In this document: in pieces, positions 62,941 through 64,000 of the stretch | Layout of the letters: each line of letters starts with the position of its first letter | How positions within the stretch are numbered: position 1 is the first letter of the stretch | Assembly: GCF_042767895.1 (NCBI RefSeq) | Contig: NC_091571.1 | Coordinates: 19,834,570-19,898,569 of the forward strand | DNA: 64,000 bases | DNA from: Penaeus vannamei | Taxonomy: Eukaryota > Arthropoda > Malacostraca > Decapoda > Penaeidae | Direction of reading: 5' to 3' | The notes under the pieces: generated by a model | Seen by the model: the letters and a program-made list of their open reading frames with translations, nothing else | What the model was told of the DNA's origin: nothing | The model's database searches: none | Made by a program: the position numbers and the translations under genes

Positions 62941-64000
62941 ATTATAATTATGACAGGAATAATGATAATAATGATAAAGTCAAAATTATAATGATAATGT
63001 TGATAATTACTACAATAATAGCAATAATTAATTTCTATACTAATAATGGCAATAGATATAATAATTACATCATTATCATTGTCATTATAAATATTATTAT
63101 TGTCATTATTATTTCTGAGATCATCATTATTGCTATTATCATTATATAAATAGTTATAATGATAAAAAAGCAATAATAACTAGCATGATAATGATTATAA
63201 CTGCAATAATGATGATAATAATAATAATAATCATGATGATTATGACTATAATGATAATAATCATAAAAATGATGACAGTAATGATAATAATGATGATAAT
63301 TATCATTCAGTCCATTTATAATGAAATAAAGGCCATAAGTAATAAAATCCCAAAATTCGAAAAAACGGCAAAATCTAGCGTATTACAGCCTTTTGAGAGA
63401 AACGTCGAAAAAAAACCTTTTCGCTTTGTAATTGTAATTATGAAGATTTTAACATTAATTAATGTAATTATGATGATTTCCATGATGTTTCCTTTATCAT
63501 TGACAATAATGATGATAATTATGATAATAATGACAATGATATTGACAATAATAATGATAATAATGATAAAGTCATAATTATAATGATAATCTTTATAATT
63601 ACTGCAATAATAGCAATAATTAACTCTATTCCTATAATTTCCATACTAATAATGGCAATAGAAAAAAACGTCATTATCATAATTATTGTAATTATTATTA
63701 TTGTCATTATTATTTCTAAGATCATCATTATTACTATTATCAATATATAAATAGTAATAATGATAAAAACAGCAATGATAATTAGCATAATAATTATTAT
63801 AACTGCAATAATGATGATAATAATAATGATAATCATGATGATAATGACTATAATGATAATAATCTTAAAAATGATGGCAGTAATGATGATAATAATTATC
63901 ACCAAGTCCATTTATAATGAAATAAAAGCCAGAAGTAATATATTCCCAAAAGTCGAAAAAACGGCAAAATCTAACGTATTACAGCCATTTGAGAGAAACG
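62941..64000 (+). repeat. Subfamily A satellite (F orientation)
   Basis: F cores lie near 63394 and 63990, 596 bp apart. The first bases carry the variant ATGACAGGAATAATG, whose reverse complement (CATTATTCC) also flanks RTE copy R2 at 9192-9200. The array continues past the window end. Confidence 0.87.

Overview
This is eukaryotic repeat DNA. I see no intact host gene, tRNA or rRNA. The pentamer TTAGG (the ancestral arthropod telomere repeat) is built into a satellite. The retroelements are an RTE-type non-LTR retrotransposon and a fragment of an I/Nimb-like ORF1. Together with the AT-rich simple-sequence background these suggest an arthropod, most likely a decapod crustacean; the group is inference. 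Two runs of exactly 500 N mark assembly gaps of unknown true size.

Layout. Most of the window is an AT-rich satellite with a period of about 600-660 bp. It has two homologous subfamilies, here called A and B. Each monomer is mostly (ATT/ATC)-type simple sequence plus one conserved core of about 57 bp, and orientation is called F or R by the core. B: 1-2140. RTE fragment R1: 2141-3439. A: 3440-9200, with a gap at 6561-7060. Near full-length RTE copy R2: 9201-12810. B: 12811-13228. A: 13229-14727. TTAGG satellite array 1: 14728-21784. RTE fragment R3: 21785-22330. A: 22331-26034. DNA transposon with GGGGACC ends: 26035-28306. A: 28307-35121, with a gap at 29589-30088. GC-richer composite insertion with a gag-like ORF1 pseudogene: 35122-39793. 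A: 39794-43185. Insertion bounded by TGTAG...CTACA: 43186-47607, carrying a second, inverted GGGGACC transposon at 43297-45564. A: 47608-51575. B: 51576-53641. RTE fragment R4: 53642-54978. TTAGG satellite array 2: 54979-58330. B: 58331-61517. RTE fragment R5: 61518-62940. A: 62941-64000.

How the parts relate. The coding signal is all retroelement. R2 keeps recognisable endonuclease, reverse transcriptase and C-terminal regions, but has frameshifts, stops and a lost catalytic aspartate. R1, R3, R4 and R5 are deleted derivatives. R2 and R5 share flanks on both sides, including a private variant in the satellite, which points to block duplication and inversion of an already inserted element. 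A direct A-to-B junction near 51576 may be the empty version of that site. Both TTAGG arrays abut a broken RTE endonuclease fragment and contain higher-order repeats. The satellite flips orientation at least eight times, and one flip, centred near 8178, is a large near-perfect palindrome. The picture is a pericentromeric, subtelomeric or other heterochromatic block shaped by unequal exchange, inversion and nested transposition.
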